The position numbers were made by a program, and so were the translations under genes. A stretch of 64,000 nucleotides of DNA from Acinetobacter guerrae (GTDB taxonomy: Bacteria > Pseudomonadota > Gammaproteobacteria > Pseudomonadales > Moraxellaceae), in NCBI RefSeq assembly GCF_009372255.1, contig NZ_LXGN01000056.1, positions 366,516-430,515 of the forward strand, written 5' to 3'. Numbering within the stretch: position 1 is the stretch's first letter; each line of letters begins with the position of its first letter. Of this stretch, positions 51,899 to 62,647 are shown in pieces. The notes under the pieces were generated by a model. That model worked only from the letters and a program-made list of their open reading frames with translations, was not told the DNA's origin and ran no database searches.

Positions 51899-53752
51899 TC
51901 AATCATGATCATCCCGTGTAACATCAATACGATGATTTTGTGTATGGTTTTCTAAGCCACGTTGTAAATTGACACCTGAACTTACAGGTTGATTTCTTTC
52001 ATCGCTTTCAAAGAGATGCTCAAGTTCAGCAAGCATATTGCGGTGAGTTTCTACGATTTTTTGTTCATCCGTATAGATGCTTTGCTGTTTCGCTAACAGT
52101 TTTTCATCGTAATCGCGGAAAGTTTCAATATTTTCATAGGCTTGCTGTGCAGAAACGCCTAAATCGCATAACACTCTATAAGCCATACCCAGTGATGATA
52201 AATAGGTTTCACGCCAGATATATTCGATGCCTAAATCGCGTAGCAAATGGACATGATGTCGGTCACGAGCGCGGACGAATAGTTTGAGTTCTGGGTAGTT
52301 CAGGCGAATGTGTCGAGCGACATTCATATTATCTTCTACATCATCGATTGCGAGAACAAAAATTTTGGCTTTTTCAATACCTGCAGCACGTAAGATTTCT
52401 GGCTGTGTGACATCACCATAATATAGTATTCCGCCATAGCGACGTACGAAATCAATACGCTGCATATTGTTATCAATTGCGGTAAAGCTAAAGTGATGTA
52501 AACGTGCAATGCGGGCGATAATTTGACCAAAACGACCAAACCCTGCAATGATAATTGGATGATCATGGGCAGGAATATCATCATATTCTTGCGCTTTATC
52601 CTTAAACAGAACAGGAACAATTTTTGAAGTCATGAGCCAATATAAAACAGGGGTCAGCATCATGGATAAAGTGACAATCAATGTTAATGGTTCAACCAAT
52701 GCCTGAGTGAGGACTTTTTCACTTTTAGCTGCACTAAATATCACAAACGCAAACTCACCACCTTGTGCCAGACATGTTCCCATCAGTAAGCTGTTTTTCC
52801 AGCTATAATGATTAAATCGCGCAATACCCGTTAAAATCAGTAGTTTTATCAGCATTAAACTGATCGCACCGCCGACAATGAGCCACGGCATATCGACAAA
52901 AAGTGAAATCTGAGTGGTCATGCCAACGGTCATGAAAAATAAACCAAGCAATAAACCTTTAAACGGTGCAATGCTGGCTTCAAGTTCATGACGAAACTCA
53001 GAATCAGCCAATAATACGCCTGTTAAAAATGCGCCTAGCGTGGTACTAATTCCTAATAAATCCATCAACAAAACAACGGCCATTACGATAAACAAGCCCA
53101 CTGCGGTAATCAGTTCATTTGCACCGCTACGCGCGACGAAGCGGAAAAAATAACGCAAAATATAACGGCTAAACAGAAATAAACCCGTAAAAGTTGCAAT
53201 AATTGCAGCGAAATAAGCAATCCCATGATGTGTGGTCTGTGTGCCAGCCAAAAGTGGAATGAGGGCTAAAAGTGGGATTGCTGCAATATCCTGAAATAAC
53301 AGAATAGAAAAAGAAGATTGACCATAGGTTGTATTAAGCTGTTGTTTTTCGTTGAGCAACTGCAAGATAAAGGCAGTTGATGAAAGAGCCAAAGCGAAGC
53401 CAATAACAAAGCTACTTGCCAGATTTTGTTTAAACAGCAGCAGAATAATAGCCATTAAGACCACGCCTGTGATCACAACCTGCATACTACCCATAACAAA
53501 AATGGAATGCCGCATTTCCCATAAACGTTGGGGACGTAATTCTAGACCGATAATAAACATCAGTAAAATCACGCCAAATTCGGCCAGATGCATAATCGAT
53601 TGGGCATCACTGGCGATATTTAAAACACTCGGCCCGAGTAAAATCCCTGTAAAGAGATACCCTAAAACTGTGGCAATCCCAAAGCGTTTACCCAATGGCA
53701 CCAACAGTAACGCTGCACCTAAAAAAATGGTGATTTGTAGTAATAACGACAT
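51899..53752 (-). CDS. Monovalent cation:proton antiporter-2 (KefB/KefC-like) with TrkA-N domain
   Basis: CPA2 TM domain; IIAGFGRFGQIIARI Rossmann motif; 617 aa. Confidence 0.92.
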   Translation of the reverse strand: MSLLLQITIFLGAALLLVPLGKRFGIATVLGYLFTGILLGPSVLNIASDAQSIMHLAEFGVILLMFIIGLELRPQRLWEMRHSIFVMGSMQVVITGVVLMAIILLLFKQNLASSFVIGFALALSSTAFILQLLNEKQQLNTTYGQSSFSILLFQDIAAIPLLALIPLLAGTQTTHHGIAYFAAIIATFTGLFLFSRYILRYFFRFVARSGANELITAVGLFIVMAVVLLMDLLGISTTLGAFLTGVLLADSEFRHELEASIAPFKGLLLGLFFMTVGMTTQISLFVDMPWLIVGGAISLMLIKLLILTGIARFNHYSWKNSLLMGTCLAQGGEFAFVIFSAAKSEKVLTQALVEPLTLIVTLSMMLTPVLYWLMTSKIVPVLFKDKAQEYDDIPAHDHPIIIAGFGRFGQIIARIARLHHFSFTAIDNNMQRIDFVRRYGGILYYGDVTQPEILRAAGIEKAKIFVLAIDDVEDNMNVARHIRLNYPELKLFVRARDRHHVHLLRDLGIEYIWRETYLSSLGMAYRVLCDLGVSAQQAYENIETFRDYDEKLLAKQQSIYTDEQKIVETHRNMLAELEHLFESDERNQPVSSGVNLQRGLENHTQNHRIDVTRDDHD

Positions 53753-53843
53753 GAATTACCCTGAATCGTTTAGAGACTGGTTTCTTTTGTCTCACCAGTA
53801 TAAACATCATTTTAAAGATTAGGGATTTAAGATATTAAGCGTT

Positions 53844-56072
53844 TTAGTTAAATTCCTGTGGGTCAACATCAATGGATAAACGTAATTGATGCTGTTTGGG
53901 TAAATGAACCACTTGCGCCCACCATTGTCGTAAAAAGAAATGCATACGTGCACGATCCTGAGACAAAATCACCATATGCGCGCGAAAACGTCCAGCTTTA
54001 CGCTCCATTGGGGCGGGAATGGGTCCCCAAATCTCGATGCTTTCCTGTGCAAGTGCTTGTAATTGTGCTGCAATCTCTGCCAAAAACTGCTGACTATATT
54101 CGCGACTTCTGGACTCTGAGCGTATTAATACAGCATAACGATAAGGCGGAAAGAGAGCTGCTTTACGCTCATGGAGCATATGTTTGGCGACAGCACGATA
54201 ATCTTTCTCTATTAACGTGGTCAGCATAGGGTGATCGGGTCTTAACGTCTGTAAATACACTTCTCCCTTATGTTCCCCACGTCCAGCACGACCCGAGACT
54301 TGTACAATCAATTGCGCAGTACGTTCTGGCGCACGAATATCAACAGACAGTAATCCTGCATCGACATCTAAAATTGCAACCAGTGTCACGTAAGGAAAAT
54401 GATGCCCTTTGGCTAGCATCTGTGTCCCCAGCAAGATGACAGGTTGATTTTGCTGAATCCGATCATAAATTTTTTGCCAGCTTCCCACCCGACTGGTACT
54501 GTCACGGTCGACCCGAATGACATCATGATCTGGAAATAACTCATTCAGATGTTCTTCAACCTTGCCTGTTCCCATGCCCAGAGTTTTTAAGGTCTGATGC
54601 TGACATTCTGGACATTGATCAGGTAAGCGTTGAATCGTACCGCAGTGGTGACAGTGCAGATAAGAATAAGGCTGAGTGTGCAAGGTAAAATGTGCATCGC
54701 AATGTGGACAATTGGCTTGCCAACCACAGCTTTCACAGACCAAAACAGGTGCATAACCACGTCGATTTAGAAAAATTAAGACCTGTTCTTTTTTATCGAG
54801 GGTTTTCTGTATTTGGTCGATTAGTTGCTGACTTAATCCATGTTTTTTCTTCGCAACTTTTAAATCGATCACATGCATTTTCGGCATGAGCGCCAGACCA
54901 GCACGTTGATTTAATTGTAGTCGTTTTAATTTTTCCTGTTCGACCAGATGGTAACTGTCAATACTTGGTGTGGCTGAACCTAAAATAACAGGACAATTTT
55001 CCAGATGCCCTCGATACAGCGCTACATCCCTTGCATGGTAACGAAAACCTTCCTGCTGTTTATAGGAAATATCATGTTCCTCATCCAGAATGATTAAACC
55101 AAGATTATGCAAAGGCGTATAAATTGCAGAGCGCGTGCCTAAAATAATCGAAGCTTTGCCCATTTTGGCTTGTTGCCATGCTTGCAGGCGTTTCGAGTCG
55201 TTTAAGCCTGAATGCATGAGCGCAACATCACAATGAAAACGCGATTTAAAACGGGAAATGGTTTGGGGTGTCAGTCCTATTTCGGGAACTAAAACCAATA
55301 CTTGTTGCCCTCGTTTCAACACCTCATGCATGATATGTAAATACACTTCGGTTTTACCGCTACCTGTTAAGCCATCCAGTAAAAATGCCTGATAGTGATG
55401 AAGCGAATGCACAACTTGCTCAATTGCATTTTTCTGATCTTCATTGGGTTTTAAAGGCATCTGTGCCAGTTGAACAGGGATTGGGCTAAAGTCTTGCGCT
55501 TCTAGATGACATTCTACTAAATCTTTTTTTGCCAACGCTCGTAGAGTTGCTGTTTCTACGCCACTTAAATTTAAAATATTTTCGGTCGTACCTGAGGGGT
55601 GCAGTTTTAAAATTTGATAGGCTTCAAATTGTTTTTGCGAGCGTTTGAGTTTAGATGTCGCATCTTCACAAGGCTTAATTTTCCAGATATGTGCCAATAT
55701 ATCCAGTGGTTTACCTTGTCTTAATAATGCAGGCAAAGCGGCTTGAAAGACCTCACCGATTGGAAATTGGTAATATTGCGCTGACCATGTCAATAAAGTT
55801 AAAACTTTATCATCTAAAATCGCATTGTCATCGAGAAGTTCAAAAATAGTTTTGAGTTGAAAACGCGAATCAATTGGAGTATCTGGTGTGATTTTTTCGG
55901 TAATAATACCAACCAGTTTTTGCCGACCAAAAGGAATCACCACACGTGTGCCGACTTGAGCTTGTTGATATTGAGCCTGAGTTAAGCTGTAGTCAAAAGT
56001 CTCATACAGATAGACGGGCACAGCAACCCGAATACGGTAAATCTCTGTTTGATGTGGCGGCATATTTGGCAT
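53844..56072 (-). CDS. priA: Primosomal protein N' (replication restart helicase)
   Basis: LLDGLTGSGKTEVYLHIM, ILDEEHDISYKQ, zinc-binding CESCGWQANCPHCD...CHHCG...CPEC. Confidence 0.97.
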   Translation of the reverse strand: MPNMPPHQTEIYRIRVAVPVYLYETFDYSLTQAQYQQAQVGTRVVIPFGRQKLVGIITEKITPDTPIDSRFQLKTIFELLDDNAILDDKVLTLLTWSAQYYQFPIGEVFQAALPALLRQGKPLDILAHIWKIKPCEDATSKLKRSQKQFEAYQILKLHPSGTTENILNLSGVETATLRALAKKDLVECHLEAQDFSPIPVQLAQMPLKPNEDQKNAIEQVVHSLHHYQAFLLDGLTGSGKTEVYLHIMHEVLKRGQQVLVLVPEIGLTPQTISRFKSRFHCDVALMHSGLNDSKRLQAWQQAKMGKASIILGTRSAIYTPLHNLGLIILDEEHDISYKQQEGFRYHARDVALYRGHLENCPVILGSATPSIDSYHLVEQEKLKRLQLNQRAGLALMPKMHVIDLKVAKKKHGLSQQLIDQIQKTLDKKEQVLIFLNRRGYAPVLVCESCGWQANCPHCDAHFTLHTQPYSYLHCHHCGTIQRLPDQCPECQHQTLKTLGMGTGKVEEHLNELFPDHDVIRVDRDSTSRVGSWQKIYDRIQQNQPVILLGTQMLAKGHHFPYVTLVAILDVDAGLLSVDIRAPERTAQLIVQVSGRAGRGEHKGEVYLQTLRPDHPMLTTLIEKDYRAVAKHMLHERKAALFPPYRYAVLIRSESRSREYSQQFLAEIAAQLQALAQESIEIWGPIPAPMERKAGRFRAHMVILSQDRARMHFFLRQWWAQVVHLPKQHQLRLSIDVDPQEFN

Positions 56073-56228
56073 AAATCTGTTTCGTCACTATTTTTAAGCC
56101 GATTCATTTTCGGATGATAGGCGCTGTGCTAAAGTGTGCAAAGCTGTAATGCTCCGAAATATGAGGGATTCTGTAGGAAAGATGCAACAGCTAGCCGACT
56201 ATTTTTTTGGAAAAAATTAGAAAAGATC

Positions 56229-57434
56229 ATGCCTGCCTATCAATTTACTGCCATTGACGCTTCAGGGAAACAGCAAAAAGGTGTGCTGGAAGGGGACTCA
56301 GCACGACAAATCCGCCAGCAACTAAGGGATAAAACCTGGACACCAATCGCTGTTGAACCCGTTGAGCAAAAAGATAAACATCAGCAACGTTCATGGTTTC
56401 AAAAAAAGTTTAGTGCTTATGATCTGGCACTCATGACGAGGCAGCTTTCTGTATTGGTGGCTGCATCGATCCCGCTTGAGGAAGCATTACGGGCAGTGGC
56501 CAAACAAAATGAAAAAGCCCATGTACAAAACTTACTCCTTTCGGTGCGCTCTAAGGTACTTGAGGGGCATTCGTTGGCACAAGGCATGCAGCAATCGGGT
56601 CGTTTCCCTGACTTATACATTGCGACTATTGCTGCAGGTGAACGCTCAGGGCATTTGGATCTGATACTCGATCAGCTTTCTGACTACACTGAAAATCGAT
56701 TTGCCATGCAAAAGAAAATTCAAGGTGCAATGATCTATCCAATCATTTTATTGCTGATGTCTTTTGCAATTGTGATGGGGCTCATGACTTATGTAGTACC
56801 TGATATTGTTAAAACCTTCGACCAAAGTAAACAGGCCTTGCCATGGATTACCGTGGTATTGATGAAAGCTAGTGATCTGATTCGTCACGCATGGCCATTT
56901 TTATTGGTCATCAGTGTTGTTGCTATTATTGCTTTTATTCGATTTTTAAAAACAACCGCAGGGCATTATGCATTTGATCGTTTAACGCTCAGGTTGCCAT
57001 TATTTGGTAAATTATCACGTGGTATAAACTCGGCACGTTTTGCCAGTACCTTATCGATTTTGACTCAATCAGGTGTCCCTTTAGTCGATGCACTTAAAAT
57101 TGGGGCTGCGGTCAGTAGCAACTGGGTGATTAGAGATGCGATTAATATTGCGGCTGAAAGAGTCACTGAAGGTGGTAATCTGGCAACCCAACTTGAGCGT
57201 TGTGGTTATTTCCCACCAATGATGGTACAAATGATACGAAGTGGTGAAGCATCAGGCGAACTAGACCGAATGTTGAAGCGAGCATCCGATATGCAGGATC
57301 GTGAAGTCACAACATTTATCTCAACCTTATTGGCACTGCTTGAACCGTTGATGCTGGTGTTTATGGCAGCTATTGTACTGGTGATTGTCATTGCGGTAAT
57401 GCTGCCAATTGTAAATATGAATAATATGATTTAA
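56229..57434 (+). CDS. gspF: Type II secretion inner-membrane protein GspF
   Basis: MPAYQFTAIDASGKQQKGVLEGDSARQIRQQLR; T2SSF repeats. Start trimmed from the longer ORF. Confidence 0.95.
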   Translation: MPAYQFTAIDASGKQQKGVLEGDSARQIRQQLRDKTWTPIAVEPVEQKDKHQQRSWFQKKFSAYDLALMTRQLSVLVAASIPLEEALRAVAKQNEKAHVQNLLLSVRSKVLEGHSLAQGMQQSGRFPDLYIATIAAGERSGHLDLILDQLSDYTENRFAMQKKIQGAMIYPIILLLMSFAIVMGLMTYVVPDIVKTFDQSKQALPWITVVLMKASDLIRHAWPFLLVISVVAIIAFIRFLKTTAGHYAFDRLTLRLPLFGKLSRGINSARFASTLSILTQSGVPLVDALKIGAAVSSNWVIRDAINIAAERVTEGGNLATQLERCGYFPPMMVQMIRSGEASGELDRMLKRASDMQDREVTTFISTLLALLEPLMLVFMAAIVLVIVIAVMLPIVNMNNMI

Positions 57435-57910
57435 TGAGTTGTATGTTAGAGATGAAAATGAATAAGCAGAAAATGCAGAGTAATAAAATCATGAACAAAC
57501 AGTCTGGATTCACACTTATTGAAGTGATGGTCGTGATCGTAATTTTAGGTGTTTTAGCTGCATTGATTGTTCCAAATGTGATGGGGCGTGGTGAAAAAGC
57601 CAAAGTGGATACCACACAAATCACCTTAAAAGGTGTGGCAGGAGCATTAGATCAATACAAGCTAGACAATGGTCATTATCCATCTATGCAAGAAGGTGGT
57701 TTGGATGCGCTCGTGACTCAGCCTGCTACTGCGAAAAACTGGTTGCCAGGCGGTTATGTCAAAGGCGGTTATCCAAAAGATAGCTGGGAAAATGATATTC
57801 AATACGTTATTCCTGGTACAGAAGGACGCGCTTATGACTTATATTCTTTTGGTGCAGATGGAAAATCTGGCGGCGAAAGTAACGATGCAGATATTTACTA
57901 TAAACCTTAA
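57434..57910 (+). CDS. gspG: Type II secretion major pseudopilin GspG
   Basis: Prepilin motif SG/FTLIEVMVVIVILGVLAALIVPNVMGR; GspG C-terminal domain. The real start may be at an internal Met (MNKQSG). Confidence 0.95.
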   Translation: MSCMLEMKMNKQKMQSNKIMNKQSGFTLIEVMVVIVILGVLAALIVPNVMGRGEKAKVDTTQITLKGVAGALDQYKLDNGHYPSMQEGGLDALVTQPATAKNWLPGGYVKGGYPKDSWENDIQYVIPGTEGRAYDLYSFGADGKSGGESNDADIYYKP

Positions 57911-57937
57911 GATTAGTTTTAAAAGTTGGGCTTAAAA

Positions 57938-57970
57938 ATAGATAACATTCTCAAGTAGAATGTTATCTAT
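57938..57970. terminator. 14-bp perfect hairpin downstream of gspG
   Basis: atagataacattct-caagt-agaatgttatctat; weak T tract. Confidence 0.6.
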
Positions 57971-58250
57971 GTAAAATAATCAAATGTTAATATGGAAATT
58001 ATCGGTTTGTTGCATCGGATTAAAGAATAAAACTATAAAATGATAATACATATCAATTTGAATTTTTAAACTATTTAATTGATTTTTATCGATATTGTTA
58101 AAATATAAAGAGATGAGACTTATAATAAGAACTATTCCCATATTTACTGATTACAAGATTAGTGAATTATGGATGGAAATAGACTTTTTATTTAATTAAA
58201 ACTTTGCATAATAGATTATAAGTCAGTCATTTTACTGTCGGAGGGAGAGT

Positions 58251-58589
58251 ATGAAAGCATTATTTTTTTTAGATGAAATTCATCAATTTCATTGGTCAAT
58301 GCTCAAATCTATTCTCTTGATCTTGAGCCTACTTCCGTTAAGTCAGGGTATTTTAGCGATTTGGCAAATGTCAGATGCAACTAGCCAAATTATGGTAGGT
58401 TTCATTGCGCTTAGTTTATTTAGTGCAATCCTGATTTTAAGTTTTTATTCAGCGTTAAAAGCAACGGTATTAAAAGTCGTCGTTGAAGAACAAATCTCGA
58501 ATTTTGAGCAGACCGTGGTTTCAATTTATCGTTATGTGCCAATGTTAAGCTTGGCTGTAATGGTGTCTTATCTTACTGAAACACTATAA
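58251..58589 (+). CDS. Hypothetical small inner-membrane protein
   Basis: 112 aa with two to three hydrophobic segments; strong Shine-Dalgarno ggagggaga just upstream. Confidence 0.75.
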   Translation: MKALFFLDEIHQFHWSMLKSILLILSLLPLSQGILAIWQMSDATSQIMVGFIALSLFSAILILSFYSALKATVLKVVVEEQISNFEQTVVSIYRYVPMLSLAVMVSYLTETL

Positions 58590-58604
58590 ATATCCTGAAT
58601 GATC

Positions 58605-58630
58605 AAACGAGGCTTAGGACTCGTTTTTTT
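58605..58630 (+). terminator. Rho-independent terminator
   Basis: aaacgag-gcttagga-ctcgttt followed by T run. Confidence 0.85.
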
Positions 58631-58697
58631 ATTTTCCATTTTTAATTTTGGCTTGTATCTGCATAATAGTGGCTAAAATGAAGCAAATGGAAAATAC

Positions 58698-59039
58698 ATG
58701 ATGGATTTAATTGAATGGCAGGATTTTTTAAAAGTTGAGTTACGAGTAGGAAAAATTATTAAAGCTGAGATTTTTGAAAAAGCACGTAAACCTGCTTATA
58801 TCTTGCATGTTGATTTTGGAGAAGAACTGGGGATAAAAAAATCCAGTGCACAAATTACCCAACTGTATCAACCAGAAAATTTAGTGAATAAACTTGTAGT
58901 TGCTGTGATCAATTTTCCCAAGAAACAAATTGGCCCTATTCAGTCCGAATGTCTGGTTACTGGTTTTCATAATGCAGATGGTGACGTGGCGCTTTGTGTG
59001 CCTGATTTGAATGTACCGTTGGGGACTAAATTGCTTTGA
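58698..59039 (+). CDS. csaA: tRNA-binding domain protein, CsaA-like
   Basis: LRVGKIIKAEIFEKARKPAYILHVDFGEELGIKKSSAQIT matches the CsaA/YgjH pattern. Confidence 0.88.
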   Translation: MMDLIEWQDFLKVELRVGKIIKAEIFEKARKPAYILHVDFGEELGIKKSSAQITQLYQPENLVNKLVVAVINFPKKQIGPIQSECLVTGFHNADGDVALCVPDLNVPLGTKLL

Positions 59040-59052
59040 GCGTATTGATAAA

Positions 59053-59080
59053 AAACCGAGATCTATTTAAATCTCGGTAT
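59053..59080. terminator. Bidirectional terminator-like hairpin between csaA and lnt
   Basis: accgaga...tctcggt hairpin between convergent genes. Confidence 0.7.
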
Positions 59081-59096
59081 CATGATTCTACAAAAA

Positions 59097-60656
59097 TTAA
59101 CGTCGTGATTTAAAGCTAACATCGACTCGTTTGGGGCGATAAAACCAACCCATGATTAAAAGTAACAATGAAAAGCCTAAAATTGGCCAGTCACTTAAAC
59201 GGGTATATAGCGTTTCACCCTGCATCGCAGGCAATTCACCACGTAGTACGGCTTCTTTATCAATTGGTGCTTGTTTAACAATGTGACCATGTTGATCGAT
59301 GAACGCAGTTACACCTGTATTGGTGGCACGAATAAACCAGCGCCCATTTTCTTTAGCGCGCATCTGCACCATTTGTAAATGCTGCATTGGGCCTGCGGTT
59401 CCAGTAAACCATGCATCGTTGGATACAGTGACCAAAAAGTCACTATTCTCTGCATTACGCCGAGTGAGATTCGGATAAGCAATTTCGTAACAAATGGCTG
59501 CTGCAAGTGGATGCCCCTTAATCATCAAGGGTTTTTGGTCACTAGCTCCCTGACTAAAACCACTCATCGAAGGGTCATTTTGTAAGGCAGGTAATACCCA
59601 ACTCAGTAGCCCTGAAAGCGGAATATATTCACCAAAGGGAACTAAACGCTGTTTTTTATACAGCCCAGAAGCGTCACTGCCCGAAGCCATAATACTGTTG
59701 TAGTACTGCGGAGTTCCAATGTGTTGAGAAGCTTCTAAATCCCAATATGGAATCCCCGTCACCCATGCTGAACCCGTTTTTTTTGCTTGCTGCTGCATGG
59801 CATCCAGAAAAGGCTCAATATCGGTTTGGAACATTGGAATAGAGGATTCAGGCCAAACGATTAGATCACGTCCCCATTCTGTGCGGGTTAAATTGGCGTA
59901 GATCATCAAGGTTTTGACTTGATATTCAGTCAGCCATTTTAGATCTTGTGGAATATTACCTTGAATGAGAGATACAGATAACGGTTTGCTGTCTTTGGGC
60001 TGCACAAATTCAAGCTTTGATGCTCCCCACGCGCCTAATAATAATAGGGCTGATGGAATCACCCAGAAAATACGACGTTGTAAAATTTCAACCAATGCAC
60101 ACGCCAATACGATGACCGCAAAGGAAACCCCGAAAATTCCGAATAACGGCGCATAGCCATCCAGAAACCGTTCGGTGAAAGCATAACCTGCAAAAAGCCA
60201 CGGGAAACCTGTAAACACCCAAGTTTTTGCCCATTCAAAGAATATCCAGAGTGGTGCAAAAGTTAGCGGTGTTTCTGGGAAAAACCTACGATATAGCCAA
60301 GTTTGAACTGCGGTAAAAAGTCCCATGACTAAGGCCATAAAGCCAATCATAAGTACACTTAAAACAGCATTGGTATCGCCGTAGACATGTATCGAAGTAT
60401 AGAGCCAAAATGCTCCAACAAACCATAAGCCAAAACCATATGCCCAACCAATCCCAAACGCTTGTTTGGCTGTACGGTTTTTGAGAGAAGCATACAATAA
60501 TGCTGGCGATAAAATTGCAAGCCACCAGTAATAATAAGGCGCGAGTGCCAGACTAAAAATAGCACCTGCACATAGTGAAATAAGCAGGGGAATAATAAAA
60601 GGCAGTTGTTGTTTTTGCTGGGATGATCCTAACAATTTTTTGAAGTATGTTCTCAT
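59097..60656 (-). CDS. lnt: Apolipoprotein N-acyltransferase
   Basis: Nitrilase-like catalytic region (LIVWPESSIP, KKQRLVPFGEYIP, AAICYEIAYP); 519 aa. Confidence 0.96.
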   Translation of the reverse strand: MRTYFKKLLGSSQQKQQLPFIIPLLISLCAGAIFSLALAPYYYWWLAILSPALLYASLKNRTAKQAFGIGWAYGFGLWFVGAFWLYTSIHVYGDTNAVLSVLMIGFMALVMGLFTAVQTWLYRRFFPETPLTFAPLWIFFEWAKTWVFTGFPWLFAGYAFTERFLDGYAPLFGIFGVSFAVIVLACALVEILQRRIFWVIPSALLLLGAWGASKLEFVQPKDSKPLSVSLIQGNIPQDLKWLTEYQVKTLMIYANLTRTEWGRDLIVWPESSIPMFQTDIEPFLDAMQQQAKKTGSAWVTGIPYWDLEASQHIGTPQYYNSIMASGSDASGLYKKQRLVPFGEYIPLSGLLSWVLPALQNDPSMSGFSQGASDQKPLMIKGHPLAAAICYEIAYPNLTRRNAENSDFLVTVSNDAWFTGTAGPMQHLQMVQMRAKENGRWFIRATNTGVTAFIDQHGHIVKQAPIDKEAVLRGELPAMQGETLYTRLSDWPILGFSLLLLIMGWFYRPKRVDVSFKSRR

Positions 60657-61492
60657 TTACGAACAGCTCGAATCAGATGAATAGTACGTGCATCTGCTTC
60701 AACGATCGTAAATTCCCAATTTTCAAGCTCTACGATCTGACCTTGCAAATCACTCACTAAACCAATTTCCTGAAGCAATAAACCGCCCATAGTTTCTACT
60801 TCATCGTCAGAAAAATCAGCATCTAAAACCGTGTTGAAGTGTTCAATTGGTGTAAGTGCCTGTACCAACCATGTATTTGCTGTGTTATGTGCATGATCTG
60901 GCACAATGTATTGTGCTTCTTCATCGGCATTGTCATGTTCGTCTTCAATTTCACCGACAATTTCTTCTAGAATATCTTCAAGCGTGACAAGTCCAGAAGT
61001 TGTTCCGTACTCATCAATCACAATCGCGATATGCGTTTGTGTGTGTTTGAGCATACGCAAAACCTGATCAGAACGTGCACTTTCTGGAACAAAAAGTGGC
61101 TGTCGCATTAAAGCGCGTACATCCACCTTAGCGCCATGTTCAGTTAAGAACGGCAATAAATCTTTAGCAAGTAAGATTCCAACTACATTATCGGGCTGAT
61201 CTGATGAAAATACAGGAAACCGTGAATGCGCTGATTCAACCAAGACGTGCAAAATATCCAGTAGCTCATCATCTTCTTGCAAACTAATCATGGCAGTGCG
61301 TGGTGTCATGACTTCGCGGATTTTGGTCGCAGGAAGATCAAGTACACCTTCTAGCATGGCCACAGTATCTGGTTCTAAAAAACGTTGTGAATCTTGAACG
61401 AGTTTTAACAGTTCGTCACGTGTTTCTGGTGCCGTGCCTAACCATTTTCTTAAGCCACGCATACCCCACGATGGGCCTGATTCCTCTTGCAT
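60653..61492 (-). CDS. corC: CorC/HlyC-family CBS-domain protein
   Basis: VREVMTPRTAMI-type CBS domain and CorC/HlyC C-terminal domain; overlaps lnt. Confidence 0.9.
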   Translation of the reverse strand: MQEESGPSWGMRGLRKWLGTAPETRDELLKLVQDSQRFLEPDTVAMLEGVLDLPATKIREVMTPRTAMISLQEDDELLDILHVLVESAHSRFPVFSSDQPDNVVGILLAKDLLPFLTEHGAKVDVRALMRQPLFVPESARSDQVLRMLKHTQTHIAIVIDEYGTTSGLVTLEDILEEIVGEIEDEHDNADEEAQYIVPDHAHNTANTWLVQALTPIEHFNTVLDADFSDDEVETMGGLLLQEIGLVSDLQGQIVELENWEFTIVEADARTIHLIRAVRK

Positions 61493-61682
61493 GATCTTTC
61501 CTAAAGACTCTTAATTTGCCAATAAATGATTTTTAATCATACCGAAGAAAAATGGCTTATGCATTACTAAAACGATTAGAAACCGTAAATGATTCAAATT
61601 GATGAGTCATGATTTTTTTCATTTTTCTTGGGAAGTTAAGTTTATGTTAAACTACGATCCAGTTTTTTGCTCAAGTATAGGC

Positions 61683-61940
61683 ATGTCCTCACTAGATTTA
61701 ACTCCAACGATTCAGTTGAATACACGCGGTTTGCGTTGTCCTGAACCTGTCATGATGCTGCATCAAGCCATTCGAAAATCAAAATCGGGAGAAGTGGTAG
61801 AAGTGTTGGCGACAGACCCGTCTACTTCATGGGATATTCCCAAGTTTTGCCTGCATTTGGGGCATGTACTTTTAGCTCAAGAAGAACTTTTAGATGATGC
61901 AGGTTTAAAAGAATACCGTTATTTGGTGCAAAAAGGATAA
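61683..61940 (+). CDS. TusA-family sulfurtransferase
   Basis: LNTRGLRCPEPVMMLHQAIRK and DPSTSWDIPKFC. Start trimmed from 61599 to MSSLDL. Confidence 0.88.
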   Translation: MSSLDLTPTIQLNTRGLRCPEPVMMLHQAIRKSKSGEVVEVLATDPSTSWDIPKFCLHLGHVLLAQEELLDDAGLKEYRYLVQKG

Positions 61941-62536
61941 TGTTCTCTACCTATTTGGCAGGTTTATTACTTGGTTTCTCTTTAATTTTAGCCATTGGCG
62001 CACAAAATGCTTTTGTTTTAAAACAAGGGCTACTTAAACAACACGTATTTTTGGTGTGTTTGATTTGTGCGGTTTCAGATGCATTGCTGATTTCATTAGG
62101 TGTTTTTGGTTTTGCAAGCTTGTTGAGTCAACAGACATGGCTCATTCAGGCGATGAAATGGTTTGGTGCTATTTTCTTATTCGCTTATGGCTTACGCAGT
62201 TTTTATAGTGCTTATACTGCTAAAGATGGTTTGCATGCTGCGGGACAAAAAGTGAATTCTTTAGCACAGACTTTAATTTTATGTTTAAGTTTTTCTTGGT
62301 TGAACCCACATGTTTATTTGGACACGGTGGTTTTATTAGGTTCTATTTCTTCTCAATATGCCAATAAAGCTGCTTTTGCTGCAGGAGCCGTCACGGCATC
62401 TTTTGTATTCTTTTTTAGTTTGGGTTATGGCGCCAGATTACTCGAACCGATATTTGAGAAACCTAAAGCATGGAAAATTTTAGATATTATCATTGGTATT
62501 GTAATGTGGTTAATTGCTTACTCTTTGCTCGTCTGA
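61940..62536 (+). CDS. LysE/ArgO-family amino acid exporter
   Basis: LILAIGAQNAFVLKQGLLKQHVFLVCLICAVSDALLI and LNPHVYLDTVVLLGSIS motifs. Confidence 0.92.
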   Translation: MFSTYLAGLLLGFSLILAIGAQNAFVLKQGLLKQHVFLVCLICAVSDALLISLGVFGFASLLSQQTWLIQAMKWFGAIFLFAYGLRSFYSAYTAKDGLHAAGQKVNSLAQTLILCLSFSWLNPHVYLDTVVLLGSISSQYANKAAFAAGAVTASFVFFFSLGYGARLLEPIFEKPKAWKILDIIIGIVMWLIAYSLLV

Positions 62537-62647
62537 TTTTCAAATTGATATAAATAAAAGTGAGTTTTTTTTTATAAACAGTTAGATCAAAAGCGTATAT
62601 TATTTTTAACGAGAATAATCAAAAAACCCAAAAAGAAGGGATCTATC

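Noticed and set aside
58038-58058. Fur-box-like sequence aatgataatacatatcaat
   Set aside because: Too many departures from the 19-bp Fur consensus in an AT-rich region to support.
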